The notes under the pieces were generated by a model. The model saw only the letters and a list, made by a program, of their open reading frames with translations, was not told the DNA's origin and did not search any database. Shown piece by piece: positions 35,127 to 45,482 of a stretch of DNA of 64,000 bases (the first letter of the stretch is position 1; the number at the start of each line of letters is the position of its first letter). The stretch lies in NCBI RefSeq assembly GCF_009741275.1, contig NZ_WOWS01000002.1, positions 762,413 to 826,412 of the forward strand. The letters are read 5' to 3'. Both the position numbers and the translations under genes were made by a program. This stretch comes from Winogradskyella endarachnes. GTDB lineage: Bacteria > Bacteroidota > Bacteroidia > Flavobacteriales > Flavobacteriaceae.

Positions 35127-37103
35127 ATGAAGAATTCTATTATCTATTTATGTGTATTAATTACTAGTTTTTCCTTTGCTCAGCAGACGGATTATGTGGA
35201 TTTTGAAAAGTTAGAGGCAACGATTGGTTTTGAAGTAGATTCATCAAAGGTAATGGGTGCTGGTACATATACCTTTAAAATTTTACAATCAGTAGACTCT
35301 ATTTTTATCGATGCAAGGAATTTTGAATTTAAATCTGTAGAATTGATTAATCAGTCTACAGAAAACTTTAATTTTATTAATAGTAGCGATAAATTGTGGT
35401 TGAAATATAACTTTCAAAAAGGCGAAACTTATCTGCTTTCTTTTGATTATGAAGCTTATCCTGAAAAAGCTATATATTTTACTAAACAGAATAATGAAAT
35501 TCAAATATGGACACAAGGACAGGGTAAGTATACGAGTAATTGGCTGCCAAGTTTTGATGATGTAAATGAAAAAGTTGAGTTTGACTTGAATATAGTTTTT
35601 GATGATGGCTACGAGGTTCTATCAAATGGTAAATATGTTTCAAGTAAAAGGTTAAATCATATCGGTAAAAAGCAATATGAATTTGACATGAAAAAACCAA
35701 TGTCCAGCTACTTAGTGGCACTAGCTATTGGTAAGTATAATAAGAAAACTGAGACTTCTAAATCCGGAATTCCATTAGAATATTACTATTATCCAGAAGA
35801 TTCTTTAAAATTTGAACCAACGTATCGTTACTCCAAACAAATGTTCGATTTTTTAGAAGAAGAAATAGGTGTCCCATATCCATGGCAAAATTATAAACAA
35901 GTTCCTGTTCATGATTTTTTATATTCTGGAATGGAAAACACAAGTCTTACTATATTTTCAGATGCTTTTGTGGTGGATTCTATTGGTTTTAATGATAGAA
36001 ATTATGTAAATGTTAATGCGCACGAATTAGCACATCAGTGGTTTGGTGATTTGGTAACGGCAAAATCTGGTAAACACCATTGGTTACAAGAGGGTTTTGC
36101 TACGTATTACGCACTGTTAGCCGAACGCGATATTTTTGGTGATGATTATTTTTATTTTAAACTGTTGCAAAATGTACTCGATTTAAGTCGGCAAGATTTA
36201 ACAGGTAATGGCACATCGCTATTAGATGAGAAGGCAAGTAGTTTAACGTTTTATCAACGAGGTGCTTTTGTATTGCATGCGTTAAAATATAAAGTTGGTG
36301 ATGCTGTGTTTAAAAAAGCCGTAAAAAACTATCTAACAAAATATCAGTTTAGTAATGTTGAAACTAAGGATTTTATTGCTGAAGTCCAGAAGTTATATGG
36401 TAAATCGTTAACTAGCTTTGTTAATTATTGGATTGTCAGTAAAGATTTTCCATACGAACAAGCCTTTGAAATACTTAAGAAGCAGTCTGTTTTTGTTAAT
36501 GAATATGCAATAGTAGATTGTGAAGCGCAATCTTCTAAATGTGCAGAGCAGCTAAAGTATTATATCTCAGATGAAGCTAAAGCTAAAATTATTTCTCAAG
36601 TACCAGATTTGGTAACCGCAGATACTTTTAAAAATGGTCTTAAAGTTAGACAAGCTATTGCACAGCATGTCACTCAAATCCCTAAGAATTTAAAAAAAGA
36701 ATACGAGTCTTTATTAGACGATATGTCTTATATAACTATTGAGAGTGCTTTGTATAATCTTTGGACAAATTTTCCGGCAGATCGTGCTAAGTATTTAGCT
36801 AAAACAAGAGATGTTGTTGGTTTTAATGATAAAAATGTGCGTTTATTATGGATTGCATTAAACTTAAATACACCATTTTACGAAGCCGATAATAAATATG
36901 AACTCTTCAATGAATTAAAACAGTATACAGGAGAAGCGTATAATGCGGATTTAAGAATGAGCGCATTTAATTATCTTTACATAATGAAATCTTGCGATAA
37001 AGACTGTATTGCTGAGTTAGAAAAAGCAAAATCGCATCATAATTGGAGAATGGTTAAGTTTGCAAAAGATTTAATTAAAAAAATAGAAGAAAACAAAAAT
37101 TAA
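35127..37103 (+). CDS. M1 family zinc aminopeptidase, exported
   Basis: 658 aa with a signal peptide (SFAQQ). The zinc motif HELAHQWFGDL (HExxH) is followed by the third ligand in LQEGFATYY, at the usual distance. The exopeptidase motif appears as YSGMENTS (GMEN, substrate amino group binding). The N-terminal beta saddle (about 20-230) and the C-terminal helical part are of normal length. It removes N-terminal residues from peptides outside the cytoplasm. Its stop overlaps the start of the patatin gene by one base (TAATG), so the two are translationally coupled. Confidence 0.95.
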   Translation: MKNSIIYLCVLITSFSFAQQTDYVDFEKLEATIGFEVDSSKVMGAGTYTFKILQSVDSIFIDARNFEFKSVELINQSTENFNFINSSDKLWLKYNFQKGETYLLSFDYEAYPEKAIYFTKQNNEIQIWTQGQGKYTSNWLPSFDDVNEKVEFDLNIVFDDGYEVLSNGKYVSSKRLNHIGKKQYEFDMKKPMSSYLVALAIGKYNKKTETSKSGIPLEYYYYPEDSLKFEPTYRYSKQMFDFLEEEIGVPYPWQNYKQVPVHDFLYSGMENTSLTIFSDAFVVDSIGFNDRNYVNVNAHELAHQWFGDLVTAKSGKHHWLQEGFATYYALLAERDIFGDDYFYFKLLQNVLDLSRQDLTGNGTSLLDEKASSLTFYQRGAFVLHALKYKVGDAVFKKAVKNYLTKYQFSNVETKDFIAEVQKLYGKSLTSFVNYWIVSKDFPYEQAFEILKKQSVFVNEYAIVDCEAQSSKCAEQLKYYISDEAKAKIISQVPDLVTADTFKNGLKVRQAIAQHVTQIPKNLKKEYESLLDDMSYITIESALYNLWTNFPADRAKYLAKTRDVVGFNDKNVRLLWIALNLNTPFYEADNKYELFNELKQYTGEAYNADLRMSAFNYLYIMKSCDKDCIAELEKAKSHHNWRMVKFAKDLIKKIEENKN

Positions 37104-37987
37104 TGCGGGCTTTAGTCATATCTGGAGGAGGAAGTAAAGGTGCATTTGCAGGTGGTGTAGCGCAATATTTAATGGAGCACAAAAAACATAATTACGATAT
37201 GTTTTTAGGTACTTCTACAGGAAGCTTATTAGTGCCACACTTAGCAGCAGGAGAAATAGGTAAATTGTATGATATTTTTACCAATGTGCAACAGCACGAT
37301 ATTTTTAGTGTAAGTCCATTTATTCAAAGAAAAAAAGGAGATAGAGAATACGTCTCCATAGATTTTATAAACTCCCTTTGGCAGTTTATGAGGCGCAAAC
37401 GTACTTTTGGTGAAAGTAAGGCGTTAAGAAAACACATAAGAAAACATGTAACTTATAATGAGTATTTGAAAATAAGAAAAGAAAAGCACGATGTTGTTGT
37501 TACTGTAGCTAATCTTTCTTTAAATAGAGTAGAATATAAGTCTATACAAGAATGTTCTTATGAAGAATTCTGTAATTGGATATGGATTTCTTGCAACTAC
37601 ATTCCTTTTATGTCTTTAGCCAAAGTAGATGGTTATGAATATGCAGATGGTGGTTTAGGAAGTGTAATACCAATAAGAGAAGCTATTTTAAGAGGTGCAA
37701 CAGAAGTTGATGCCATAGTTTTAGAAGCAGAAACTTTAGGGAAGCAAAAAGTACTGGGTAAAAACCCCTTTTCATTAATGATAAATTTATTTAGTCATTT
37801 GCTTAACCAAGTAGAACGAAATGATATTATGATTGGTAAGTTGGCAGCAAAGAATAGAGGTGTAAAACTAAACTTGTACTATACACCAACAAGTTTAACG
37901 GAAAACTCCTTAATTTTTAGCAAACGTCTTATGGAAAAATGGTGGCACGAAGGATTTGATTATGCCGAAAAACGCCACGAAAAATAA
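37103..37987 (+). CDS. Patatin-like phospholipase
   Basis: 294 aa. The oxyanion motif GGGSKGAFAGG is at the N-terminus, the nucleophile elbow is GTSTGS (Ser near residue 40), and the catalytic Asp is in YADGGLGS. No signal peptide, so it is cytosolic or peripheral. It starts on the last base of the M1 peptidase stop. It is not close to the other patatin in the window (3469-4233); the sequence between motifs differs throughout. Substrate is probably a lysophospholipid or phospholipid. Confidence 0.93.
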   Translation: MRALVISGGGSKGAFAGGVAQYLMEHKKHNYDMFLGTSTGSLLVPHLAAGEIGKLYDIFTNVQQHDIFSVSPFIQRKKGDREYVSIDFINSLWQFMRRKRTFGESKALRKHIRKHVTYNEYLKIRKEKHDVVVTVANLSLNRVEYKSIQECSYEEFCNWIWISCNYIPFMSLAKVDGYEYADGGLGSVIPIREAILRGATEVDAIVLEAETLGKQKVLGKNPFSLMINLFSHLLNQVERNDIMIGKLAAKNRGVKLNLYYTPTSLTENSLIFSKRLMEKWWHEGFDYAEKRHEK

Positions 37988-38084
37988 TTGTTAATAAATA
38001 CTGATTAGTCTTTGGTTGAGGGACAATAGTAATAACAACATCATCTCACTATATAACCTTATAAGTAGTTTAAAGACAATTAGC

Positions 38085-38606
38085 CTACCACATGTCACTA
38101 ACCTCTTGCTTTATAAAAGCAAGTGCAGCATTACTTGGTGCTGGTTTATCCATTAATTCCGTTAAAACCACTTCACGTAATTTATTAGCAGAATCTGTAC
38201 CCTCTTGCATTGTAGATTTTCTAATTAACTGAATGGTTGCATTTTTAGCTGCCTGCGTAATAGACCAACATTGGTCACTTACATATATTTGCTGTGATAA
38301 ATTATGCTCAAATTCTTGTTCTATGGTGGCAATAAGTAAAGTTTCATAATCTTCTTTATTAGAAGATGTTGGGTTAACTCTAGTTAATAATTTTGAAGGC
38401 GAAATACGCTCTAAAAAAAGTGCCATACGCTCGTAGGCTTGTAAACGCAATGGAAACGTTTCTTTTTGTAAATCTTTTTGTAACAGAAAATTTCTTCTAT
38501 TGGTTTCGTTATCTGTATGCATTTTAAAAAAGTAATATGCAATGACACCAACAATTAAAGCTGGTGCAATGTTAAAAAGAAGTTCTAGTACCTTATCTAT
38601 ATCCAT
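38085..38606 (-). CDS. Single-span membrane protein, unknown function
   Basis: 173 aa. One membrane helix (about residues 9-26) is followed by a polar helical domain (about 30-173) with a basic start (ETNRRNFLLQKDLQKE) and conserved-looking motifs LQAYERMALFLERISP and NLSQQIYVSDQCW. No catalytic motif. Most likely anchored in the inner membrane with a cytosolic helical bundle. I recall similar hypothetical proteins in flavobacteria but cannot name a family reliably. Confidence 0.7.
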   Translation of the reverse strand: MDIDKVLELLFNIAPALIVGVIAYYFFKMHTDNETNRRNFLLQKDLQKETFPLRLQAYERMALFLERISPSKLLTRVNPTSSNKEDYETLLIATIEQEFEHNLSQQIYVSDQCWSITQAAKNATIQLIRKSTMQEGTDSANKLREVVLTELMDKPAPSNAALAFIKQEVSDMW

Positions 38607-38732
38607 TCTGTTTGTTTTGAGTTAAGATTAAATTTTTATTAGTCAAAAAACAAGTCTTGATTATCCTAAATTCAAACTTTAAGCTGTAAAGGTAATTTAT
38701 TTTAAAGATTTTAAAAATTAATAGCACTAACT

Positions 38733-40298
38733 ATGATTCAAAAACATAAAAAAACACTTATCAATTTATCCGTCATAATTTTAGTAGCTATAGTCGTTAC
38801 ACTTTGGGGTAATTATGCCGTAGAACGCCAGATAAAAAAGGTGCTGCAAGGTTTGCCTAAAACAATACAATTGCAATACACATCAATTAAAGCTAATATT
38901 TGGACTGGAAATGTGGCCATAAAATTACCTCAATTGAGTGTAATTGGTGAAATAACAGATCAACCAATTCTTAATGCAGAATTAAAAACAATTGAGATAA
39001 AAGATATTGGTTATTATGATTTTTTAATAAATGATCAGATCTCTATAAATTATCTAATTCTGGATCAATTAGTTGTAAACTATAAGTATAATCCTAAAGT
39101 TAAGCGCAGCTCTTATAATAAAGGAATTTTAGAGAAATTGAAACAGATTATACATGTCGAAAAAGTTGATTTTAACAATGCAGATGTTTTAGTTTTAAAT
39201 TCTGAAACAGATTCTACATTATTGAGTCTGCCTAAGTTTAATTTTGAATTAAAAGAGCTTCAAATACAACCCGAAGCTTCAAATATTTCTAATAAAATAA
39301 AATTTAAAGATTTTAAAGTATCAGCTTCTAACGTAAAATGGGCAATGAATACGTTTGATGATTTATTCGCAAACACAATAGAGATAACTGATGACTATGC
39401 TGTTTTTAATGAATTTCAGATTAAAACAAAATACAATAGACAAGAATATTCTAAAATTTTGAACGTGGAACGCGATCACTTCCAGCTTAACATAAAACAA
39501 TTAAAGTTAAATGATTTAGACTATGGATTCAACATAGAAAATAGTTTCTATTTAACATCTAAAGAAATGAATGTAGTTACACCTGAAACTGAAATTTACA
39601 GAGATAAATTAGTAACAGATGACCTAAAGAAAAAACCATTGTACTCTCAGCTATTAAGGGACTTAGATTTTAATTTAAACATACATTTAGTGGAAATCAC
39701 AAACGGAAAAATAGCTTACTTAGAAAAAGTTAATGAAGATAAATCAGCAGGTCGTTTAGATTTTACAAATCTTAATGCAACCATTGTGAATTTAGGTAAT
39801 ATTAATGGAAGTGAAGAGACGCAAATTAAGGTGAATTCTACATTTATGGACAATTCTAGTTTAGCAGTCCGTTGGGATTTTAAAGTCAACGATAATACAG
39901 ATCAATTTAGTTTTAAAGCAGATTTAGGATTGTTTAATGCCGATCAGTTAGATCAGTTTACTAATGCTAATCTTAATATAGATTTAAATGGCCAATTACA
40001 ACAAACCTATTTTACCATAAGCGGTAATAAGAAAGCTTCTCGTGTAGATTTAAAAATGAAATACAATGATTTTGAGGTTGCTATTTTAAAAAAGAATGGT
40101 AAAGAAAAAAATAGGTTGTTATCTAAACTAGTCAACCTAATTGTATCTAAAAACAGTAATGAAACTAAAAATAATTTTCGTTATGGACAAGATTACAAAG
40201 TAGAGCGCGATGTTACTAAATCTGTTTTTAATTACATTTGGTTAAATGTAAAACAGGGTTTATTAGCAGCTATGACAGGTAAAGGTGTTATTAAATAG
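38733..40298 (+). CDS. AsmA-like (DUF748-type) inner-membrane protein
   Basis: 521 aa. One N-terminal membrane helix (about 10-28) is followed by a long periplasmic region of alternating beta-strands (VAIKLPQLSVIG, NAELKTIEIKDIG, QISINYLILDQ) typical of AsmA-like or TamB-like proteins, which form extended grooves for lipid movement. The C-terminus (FNYIWLNVKQGLLAAM) is the usual end of this group in Bacteroidota. It may carry phospholipids between membranes. The start is the ATG at 38733. The uvrD gene follows 40 nt later. Confidence 0.75.
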   Translation: MIQKHKKTLINLSVIILVAIVVTLWGNYAVERQIKKVLQGLPKTIQLQYTSIKANIWTGNVAIKLPQLSVIGEITDQPILNAELKTIEIKDIGYYDFLINDQISINYLILDQLVVNYKYNPKVKRSSYNKGILEKLKQIIHVEKVDFNNADVLVLNSETDSTLLSLPKFNFELKELQIQPEASNISNKIKFKDFKVSASNVKWAMNTFDDLFANTIEITDDYAVFNEFQIKTKYNRQEYSKILNVERDHFQLNIKQLKLNDLDYGFNIENSFYLTSKEMNVVTPETEIYRDKLVTDDLKKKPLYSQLLRDLDFNLNIHLVEITNGKIAYLEKVNEDKSAGRLDFTNLNATIVNLGNINGSEETQIKVNSTFMDNSSLAVRWDFKVNDNTDQFSFKADLGLFNADQLDQFTNANLNIDLNGQLQQTYFTISGNKKASRVDLKMKYNDFEVAILKKNGKEKNRLLSKLVNLIVSKNSNETKNNFRYGQDYKVERDVTKSVFNYIWLNVKQGLLAAMTGKGVIK

Positions 40299-40338
40299 TA
40301 TTTAAAATCAATGTTTTAAGACAATGTTTTAATATTTA

Positions 40339-42741
40339 ATGGCTTTCAATTCGGATAACAAAGAGAGTATCCGTAAATTTACAGCTTCAAAAAATTTTAT
40401 CTTGGAAAAATATCTCAGTCAACTTAATGACGCACAACTAGAACCTACAATTCAGGTTAATGGACCAATGATTATCATTGCTGGTGCAGGTTCTGGGAAA
40501 ACTCGAGTGCTTACGTATCGTATAGCGTACTTAATGAGTAAAGGAGTTGATCCCTTTAATATTTTGGCTTTAACTTTTACCAATAAAGCTGCAAAAGAGA
40601 TGAAAGGTAGAATTGCAGATATTGTTGGTGATAGTGAAGCAAAAAATCTATGGATGGGTACATTTCACTCGGTTTTTGCTAAAATTCTTCGTTTTGAAGG
40701 ACATCATTTAGGTTTTCCAAGTAATTTTACAATCTACGATACGCAAGATTCACAAAAGTTAATGGGTTCTATTATTAAAGAAATGGGACTCGATAAAGAT
40801 ATCTATAAAACAAAGCAAGTTTACAGCAGAATCTCTTCATATAAAAACAACCTAGTTACGGTAAAAGCCTATTTTAAGAATCCAGAATTAATGGAAGCAG
40901 ATGCCATGGCAAGGCGTCCAAGAATGGGAGAAATTTACAAAGAATATGTAGATCGTTGTTTTAAGGCTGGAGCCATGGATTTTGATGATTTATTATTAAG
41001 AACCAATGAGCTTTTAACACGTTTTCCTAATGTTTTGGCACAGTATCAAGATAGGTTTAGATATATCTTGGTAGATGAGTACCAAGATACAAACCATTCT
41101 CAATACTTAATTGTAAGAGCATTGGCAGACCGTTTTCAAAATATATGTGTAGTAGGTGATGATGCACAGAGTATTTATGCGTTTCGTGGTGCTAATATTA
41201 ATAACATCTTAAACTTTCAGAAGGATTATGATGGCGTAAAAATGTTTAGACTAGAGCAGAATTACCGTTCTACAAAAAACATTGTGGGAGCAGCAAATTC
41301 TGTAATAGAGCATAATAAAACTAAATTAGACAAAGTAGTTTGGACCGCCAATGACGTTGGAGAAAAAGTGATTGTTCACAGAGCAATGACAGATGGAGAC
41401 GAAGGTCGTTACGTAGCAAGTACTATTTGGGAAACTAAAATGAATCAGCAATTGCACAACAGTGATTTTGCGGTTTTGTATAGAACCAATGCGCAATCTA
41501 GAGCAATTGAAGATGCCTTGCGTAAACGAGATATTCCGTATAGAATTTATGGAGGTTTATCATTTTACCAGCGTAAAGAGATTAAAGATGTTACAGCATA
41601 TTTGCGTTTAATTCTTAATTCTGCAGATGAGGAAGCATTAAAACGAGTTATTAATTATCCGGCGAGAGGTATTGGTCAAACCACAGTTGATCGTTTAATT
41701 GTTGCGGCAAATGCTACAGGGCAAACCATATATGATGTTATTAAGAATCTTGATTCAGTTAATATTAACATTAATAATGGAACTAAAAATAAGCTTCGAG
41801 ATTTTGTAACACTTATTGAAAGTTACAAAGTAATGAACCAAACAGCAAATGCTTTTGATTTAGCAGAGCATGTAACTAAAACTAGTGGTTTAGTTAGAGA
41901 ATTAGGAAAAGATGGAACTCCTGAAGGCGTTGTTAAAATGGATAACGTACAAGAACTTCTTAATGGTATTAAAGATTTTGTTGAAGGACAAATAGAATTG
42001 GCAGATGCTGGTGATTCTTTAGCAGAATTTTTAGAAGATATTGCGTTGGCAACAGATTTGGATGGAGATAAAGGTGATCCAGATCATGTAGCTTTGATGA
42101 CAATTCACTTGGCAAAAGGATTAGAATTTGGACACGTATTTATTGTAGGTATGGAAGAGGATTTATTTCCTAGTGCCATGAGTATGAACACAAGAAGTGA
42201 ATTAGAAGAAGAACGACGTTTATTTTATGTAGCCTTAACAAGAGCAGAAAAACAAGCGTATTTAACATATACCTTATCGCGTTACCGTTGGGGAAAATTA
42301 ATAGATGCAGAACCTAGTCGTTTTATCGAAGAAATTGATGACGAATTTATAAATATAACCACACCATTAAAAGAGCGTTTTAACCCAATGTTAGACGCTT
42401 CTATATTTGGAGATGTAGAGCCAAATCGCGTAAGATTTGCAAAACCTAAAACCCCAAAGATTCAGAAAAAAGAGATGAACAAAAAACCTGAAAACTTTAA
42501 AATAAGTACACCAAAACGACTGAAAAAAATAGATAATTCTAAAACTGATACTACAACATATAACAGTGATTTAACAGTTGGTAGAACTGTAAATCATCAA
42601 CGTTTTGGAAGAGGTCAAGTTATTAATATTGAAGGAAAAGGTGCAGATGCAAAAGCTGAAATAAAATTTCAGAATGGTGATACAAAAAAATTACTGTTGC
42701 GCTTTGCAAAGCTTGAAGTGTTAAGAACTAAGCAAGATTAA
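40339..42741 (+). CDS. UvrD/PcrA-family DNA helicase
   Basis: 800 aa. Motif I is AGAGSGKTRVLTYR, motif Ia FTNKAAKEM, motif II LVDEYQDTNHSQY, motif III GDDAQSIYAFRGA, motif IV QNYRSTKNI, motif V LMTIHLAKGLEF and motif VI VALTRAEKQ. A C-terminal Tudor-like domain (about 745-800, GRTVNHQRFGRGQV) fits PcrA. It unwinds 3' to 5' in nucleotide excision and mismatch repair. The frame upstream of the usual start (EKYLSQLNDAQ) has about 21 extra residues from the ATG at 40339; a TTG at 40402 coincides with the usual start and is a possible alternative. Its end overlaps the convergent esterase by 4 nt. Confidence 0.95.
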   Translation: MAFNSDNKESIRKFTASKNFILEKYLSQLNDAQLEPTIQVNGPMIIIAGAGSGKTRVLTYRIAYLMSKGVDPFNILALTFTNKAAKEMKGRIADIVGDSEAKNLWMGTFHSVFAKILRFEGHHLGFPSNFTIYDTQDSQKLMGSIIKEMGLDKDIYKTKQVYSRISSYKNNLVTVKAYFKNPELMEADAMARRPRMGEIYKEYVDRCFKAGAMDFDDLLLRTNELLTRFPNVLAQYQDRFRYILVDEYQDTNHSQYLIVRALADRFQNICVVGDDAQSIYAFRGANINNILNFQKDYDGVKMFRLEQNYRSTKNIVGAANSVIEHNKTKLDKVVWTANDVGEKVIVHRAMTDGDEGRYVASTIWETKMNQQLHNSDFAVLYRTNAQSRAIEDALRKRDIPYRIYGGLSFYQRKEIKDVTAYLRLILNSADEEALKRVINYPARGIGQTTVDRLIVAANATGQTIYDVIKNLDSVNININNGTKNKLRDFVTLIESYKVMNQTANAFDLAEHVTKTSGLVRELGKDGTPEGVVKMDNVQELLNGIKDFVEGQIELADAGDSLAEFLEDIALATDLDGDKGDPDHVALMTIHLAKGLEFGHVFIVGMEEDLFPSAMSMNTRSELEEERRLFYVALTRAEKQAYLTYTLSRYRWGKLIDAEPSRFIEEIDDEFINITTPLKERFNPMLDASIFGDVEPNRVRFAKPKTPKIQKKEMNKKPENFKISTPKRLKKIDNSKTDTTTYNSDLTVGRTVNHQRFGRGQVINIEGKGADAKAEIKFQNGDTKKLLLRFAKLEVLRTKQD

Positions 42742-43601
42742 AGATAGGTCTGTATAAAGTTTTGAAGCTTAGTCGTTGTATCAATAAGATTTAGTCCAAC
42801 CCAACCATGCCCTTCTTCAGGGTATAAAGTAAATTCATGAGTTACATTAAGTTCTTCTAGTTTATCTCGTAACGCAGTGCCTTGTGTTGTTGGGATTAAT
42901 GGATCATTACCACCATAAAACATAATTGTTGGTGGCGCAGATGCAGTTACTCTATGATAAGGACTTATTTCTTCTAGATAAGACGTTGAGGTGTCTATAC
43001 CTAAGTTCATTAAAAGTAACTGTAAAATAGGGTCTGTATTTTCTAAATATGCAGGGTCTGTAAAATTGGTAGGGCCAACAACACTACAAACCATTTCAGT
43101 TTGGCTATTAGTATCAAAACCATAACTCCATAATAACGATAAATGCGCACCAGCACTTACACCAACAAAACCAATAGCATTAGAAATAGTATAATAGTCT
43201 TCATTGTTTTCTAAGTAATCTACTACACTTGTAATATCATTTATTTGCATTGGGTAGGCATCATTGTTGGCATCTGCTAAACGGTAATTAATATTAACCA
43301 CGGCATAAGATGGCATTTGTTCTAAAATATAATCTTTAAAATCGTTCATGTCTTCTTTATCGCCAGAAGACCAACCACCACCATGGACTAAAATAATGGT
43401 TTTGGTAGCTGTAGTTCGGTTAGCAGGTAAGTATAAATCGAATACTTGGTCGCTGTCAGAACCGTATGATACATTAAGTTCGGTGTAAGATTCTAGTGGG
43501 TCTAAAACATCTTGTTCATCATCCGCAGAGTTATTTGATGAACATGAAATAAATATGGATATAGAAACCAAAAAGACTAAAGCTAATTTAAAATGTTTCA
43601 T
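42738..43601 (-). CDS. Alpha/beta hydrolase (esterase) lipoprotein
   Basis: 287 aa. The lipobox (FISCS, Cys near residue 20) precedes an acidic linker. The fold has the oxyanion motif VHGGGWSSGDK, the nucleophile elbow GVSAGAHLSLL, a late Asp region (GGNDPLIP) and the final His in EEGHGWVG. This is the BD-FAE/HSL-like carboxylesterase group. It would act outside the inner membrane on acyl or feruloyl esters; no sugar-binding domain is present. Its stop overlaps the last 4 nt of uvrD on the other strand. Confidence 0.9.
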   Translation of the reverse strand: MKHFKLALVFLVSISIFISCSSNNSADDEQDVLDPLESYTELNVSYGSDSDQVFDLYLPANRTTATKTIILVHGGGWSSGDKEDMNDFKDYILEQMPSYAVVNINYRLADANNDAYPMQINDITSVVDYLENNEDYYTISNAIGFVGVSAGAHLSLLWSYGFDTNSQTEMVCSVVGPTNFTDPAYLENTDPILQLLLMNLGIDTSTSYLEEISPYHRVTASAPPTIMFYGGNDPLIPTTQGTALRDKLEELNVTHEFTLYPEEGHGWVGLNLIDTTTKLQNFIQTYL

Positions 43602-43648
43602 AATAAAAAATGTAGTTACTTTGTAAACGCGTCCTAAATATAGTTATT

Positions 43649-44269
43649 ATGGCTGAATTTGTTAAAATATATCCAGAAAACCCCAATCCAAAAGAAATTC
43701 AAAAGGTTGTTAATGTGTTGAAGCGTGGAGGATTAGTTATTTACCCAACAGATACCGTTTATGGTTTAGGCTGTGATATTACTAATATTAAAGCATTAGA
43801 GCGTATTGCTCAAATAAAAGGTGTTAAACTTGAAAAATCTAACTTTTCATTTGTATGTGAAGATTTAAGTAACCTCAGTGATTATGTAAAGCAGATTGAT
43901 ACTACTACATTTAAAATTTTAAAACGAGCTTTACCAGGACCATATACATTTATTTTACCAGGCTCTAAAAATTTACCAAATCCATTTAAAAAAAGAAAAA
44001 CTGTAGGGATTAGAGTGCCAGATAATTCAATAGCTCTAGCTTTAGTGTCGGCATTAGGAAATCCTATAGTTTCTACATCCATTAGAGATGAAGACGATGT
44101 TTTAGAATATACCACAGATCCAGAGTTAATATTAGAAAAATGGGATAAATTAGTAGATATAGTTATTGATGGTGGTTATGGCGATAATGAGGCATCTACC
44201 ATTATAGATTTATCTACAGGTGTGCCAGAGGTTGTTAGAGAAGGTAAGGGAAATTTAGAGATTTTTTAG
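43649..44269 (+). CDS. YciO/YrdC/Sua5 family protein (threonylcarbamoyl-AMP synthase fold)
   Basis: 206 aa, a single YrdC domain. The motifs are LVIYPTDTVYGLGCD, KIKG-type KGVKLEKSNFSF and TVGIRVPDN..ALVSALGNPIVSTS, closely following E. coli YciO in length and block order. TsaC/Sua5 make the threonylcarbamoyl adenylate used to build t6A37 on tRNAs, while YciO is a weaker paralogue. If no other YrdC protein exists in the genome, this one must supply t6A. It stands alone, with a divergent esterase gene upstream. Confidence 0.85.
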   Translation: MAEFVKIYPENPNPKEIQKVVNVLKRGGLVIYPTDTVYGLGCDITNIKALERIAQIKGVKLEKSNFSFVCEDLSNLSDYVKQIDTTTFKILKRALPGPYTFILPGSKNLPNPFKKRKTVGIRVPDNSIALALVSALGNPIVSTSIRDEDDVLEYTTDPELILEKWDKLVDIVIDGGYGDNEASTIIDLSTGVPEVVREGKGNLEIF

Positions 44270-44281
44270 AAAATATAAGGC

Positions 44282-45478
44282 TTACTCTCTAACAGGTTTT
44301 TTTACGCTGTAAAATAAAACCAGCGCAATTAAACCAGTAACCAAGAAACCAATAAATAACGGTAAAACTGAAGTTTTAATAAAACTACCAATATAATTGG
44401 CAATAGGTACAGCCATTATTGTAGAAATAAAGCCATTTAATGCAGAACCAATTCCTGCAATATGTCCCATGGGTTGCATAGCTAAAGCTCTATAATTACC
44501 AAACAAAAATGCAACACTTGCAAATTGAAGCATTAAAAAAACAATTAAAACACCTACAGGAGGATTTACACCAGACCAAAAGAGAACGACATAAACTAAA
44601 GCTATAGAAACAAAAGTTAATAAGGCAATGTTTACAAGGTTCCACATGCCAAATCGCATTACTATGGCACTATTTAAAAAAGTAGATAGTCCTATAGTAA
44701 TCGCTAAACTGGCAAATATGTATGGAAATAAATCACCTAAATTATACTGTACCTGAAAGATTTGTTGAGAGGTACTTAAATACACCATAAAAGACCCAGT
44801 AATTAAACCAGAAAGTATTGTGTATATAACGGCAGATTTTATTCTGAAAAACGTTAAAGTACCTGTTTTAAATATAGAAAGGTGGTAGGTTTTTCGGTGT
44901 TGCTCTTGCAATGTTTCTGGTTGACGTTTCCAAAACCAAAGCATTATAAGTGCACCAAAAGCAAGGTTAACACTAAAAATAGAATGCCAACCAAAATGAT
45001 GGAGTAAAAACTGCCCTAGCATTGGTGCAATTACTGGTACTAAAATAAAGGTCATTGTTACAATAGACAGTATTTTAGCCATATGGTCACCACTGTAAGA
45101 GTCTCTTACAATAGCAATACTCATGGTTCTTGGTGATGATAAACCAACACCTTGTAAAATACGTCCTAACAACATCATTTCAAAATTCTTGGTGGTAATA
45201 CAAATAAGTGATGCTACAACAAATACTCCAAAACCTAAATAAACCATAGGTTTACGGCCAAAACTGTCTGAAAGTGGCCCAAAAATTAATTGGCCAAACC
45301 CAAGTCCTAAAAAAATTGTAGTAATAAGTTTTTGGTTTTCGGTTTCGTTAACACTGCTTAAATATGTGCCTATTTTTGGAAGTGCAGGTAAAACAGCATC
45401 TATGGATAAGGCTACAATAGACATTAATGCTGCCATTAATACCACAAATTCTAACTGAGACCGTTTTTGATTTTGCAT
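44282..45478 (-). CDS. MFS drug-resistance transporter, Bcr/CflA family
   Basis: 398 aa, 12 predicted membrane helices. The Bcr/CflA start (LMAALMSIVALSIDAVLPALP) and the MFS signature LSDSFGRKPMV after helix 2 are clear; the second signature GVGLSSPRTMSIAIVRD lies in helix 4-5. It exports drugs or other toxic compounds by proton antiport. The start is preceded by TACTTTTG at 45483-45490, so the transcript is probably leaderless. A DinB-family gene is divergent from it. Confidence 0.92.
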   Translation of the reverse strand: MQNQKRSQLEFVVLMAALMSIVALSIDAVLPALPKIGTYLSSVNETENQKLITTIFLGLGFGQLIFGPLSDSFGRKPMVYLGFGVFVVASLICITTKNFEMMLLGRILQGVGLSSPRTMSIAIVRDSYSGDHMAKILSIVTMTFILVPVIAPMLGQFLLHHFGWHSIFSVNLAFGALIMLWFWKRQPETLQEQHRKTYHLSIFKTGTLTFFRIKSAVIYTILSGLITGSFMVYLSTSQQIFQVQYNLGDLFPYIFASLAITIGLSTFLNSAIVMRFGMWNLVNIALLTFVSIALVYVVLFWSGVNPPVGVLIVFLMLQFASVAFLFGNYRALAMQPMGHIAGIGSALNGFISTIMAVPIANYIGSFIKTSVLPLFIGFLVTGLIALVLFYSVKKPVRE

Positions 45479-45482
45479 GGCG

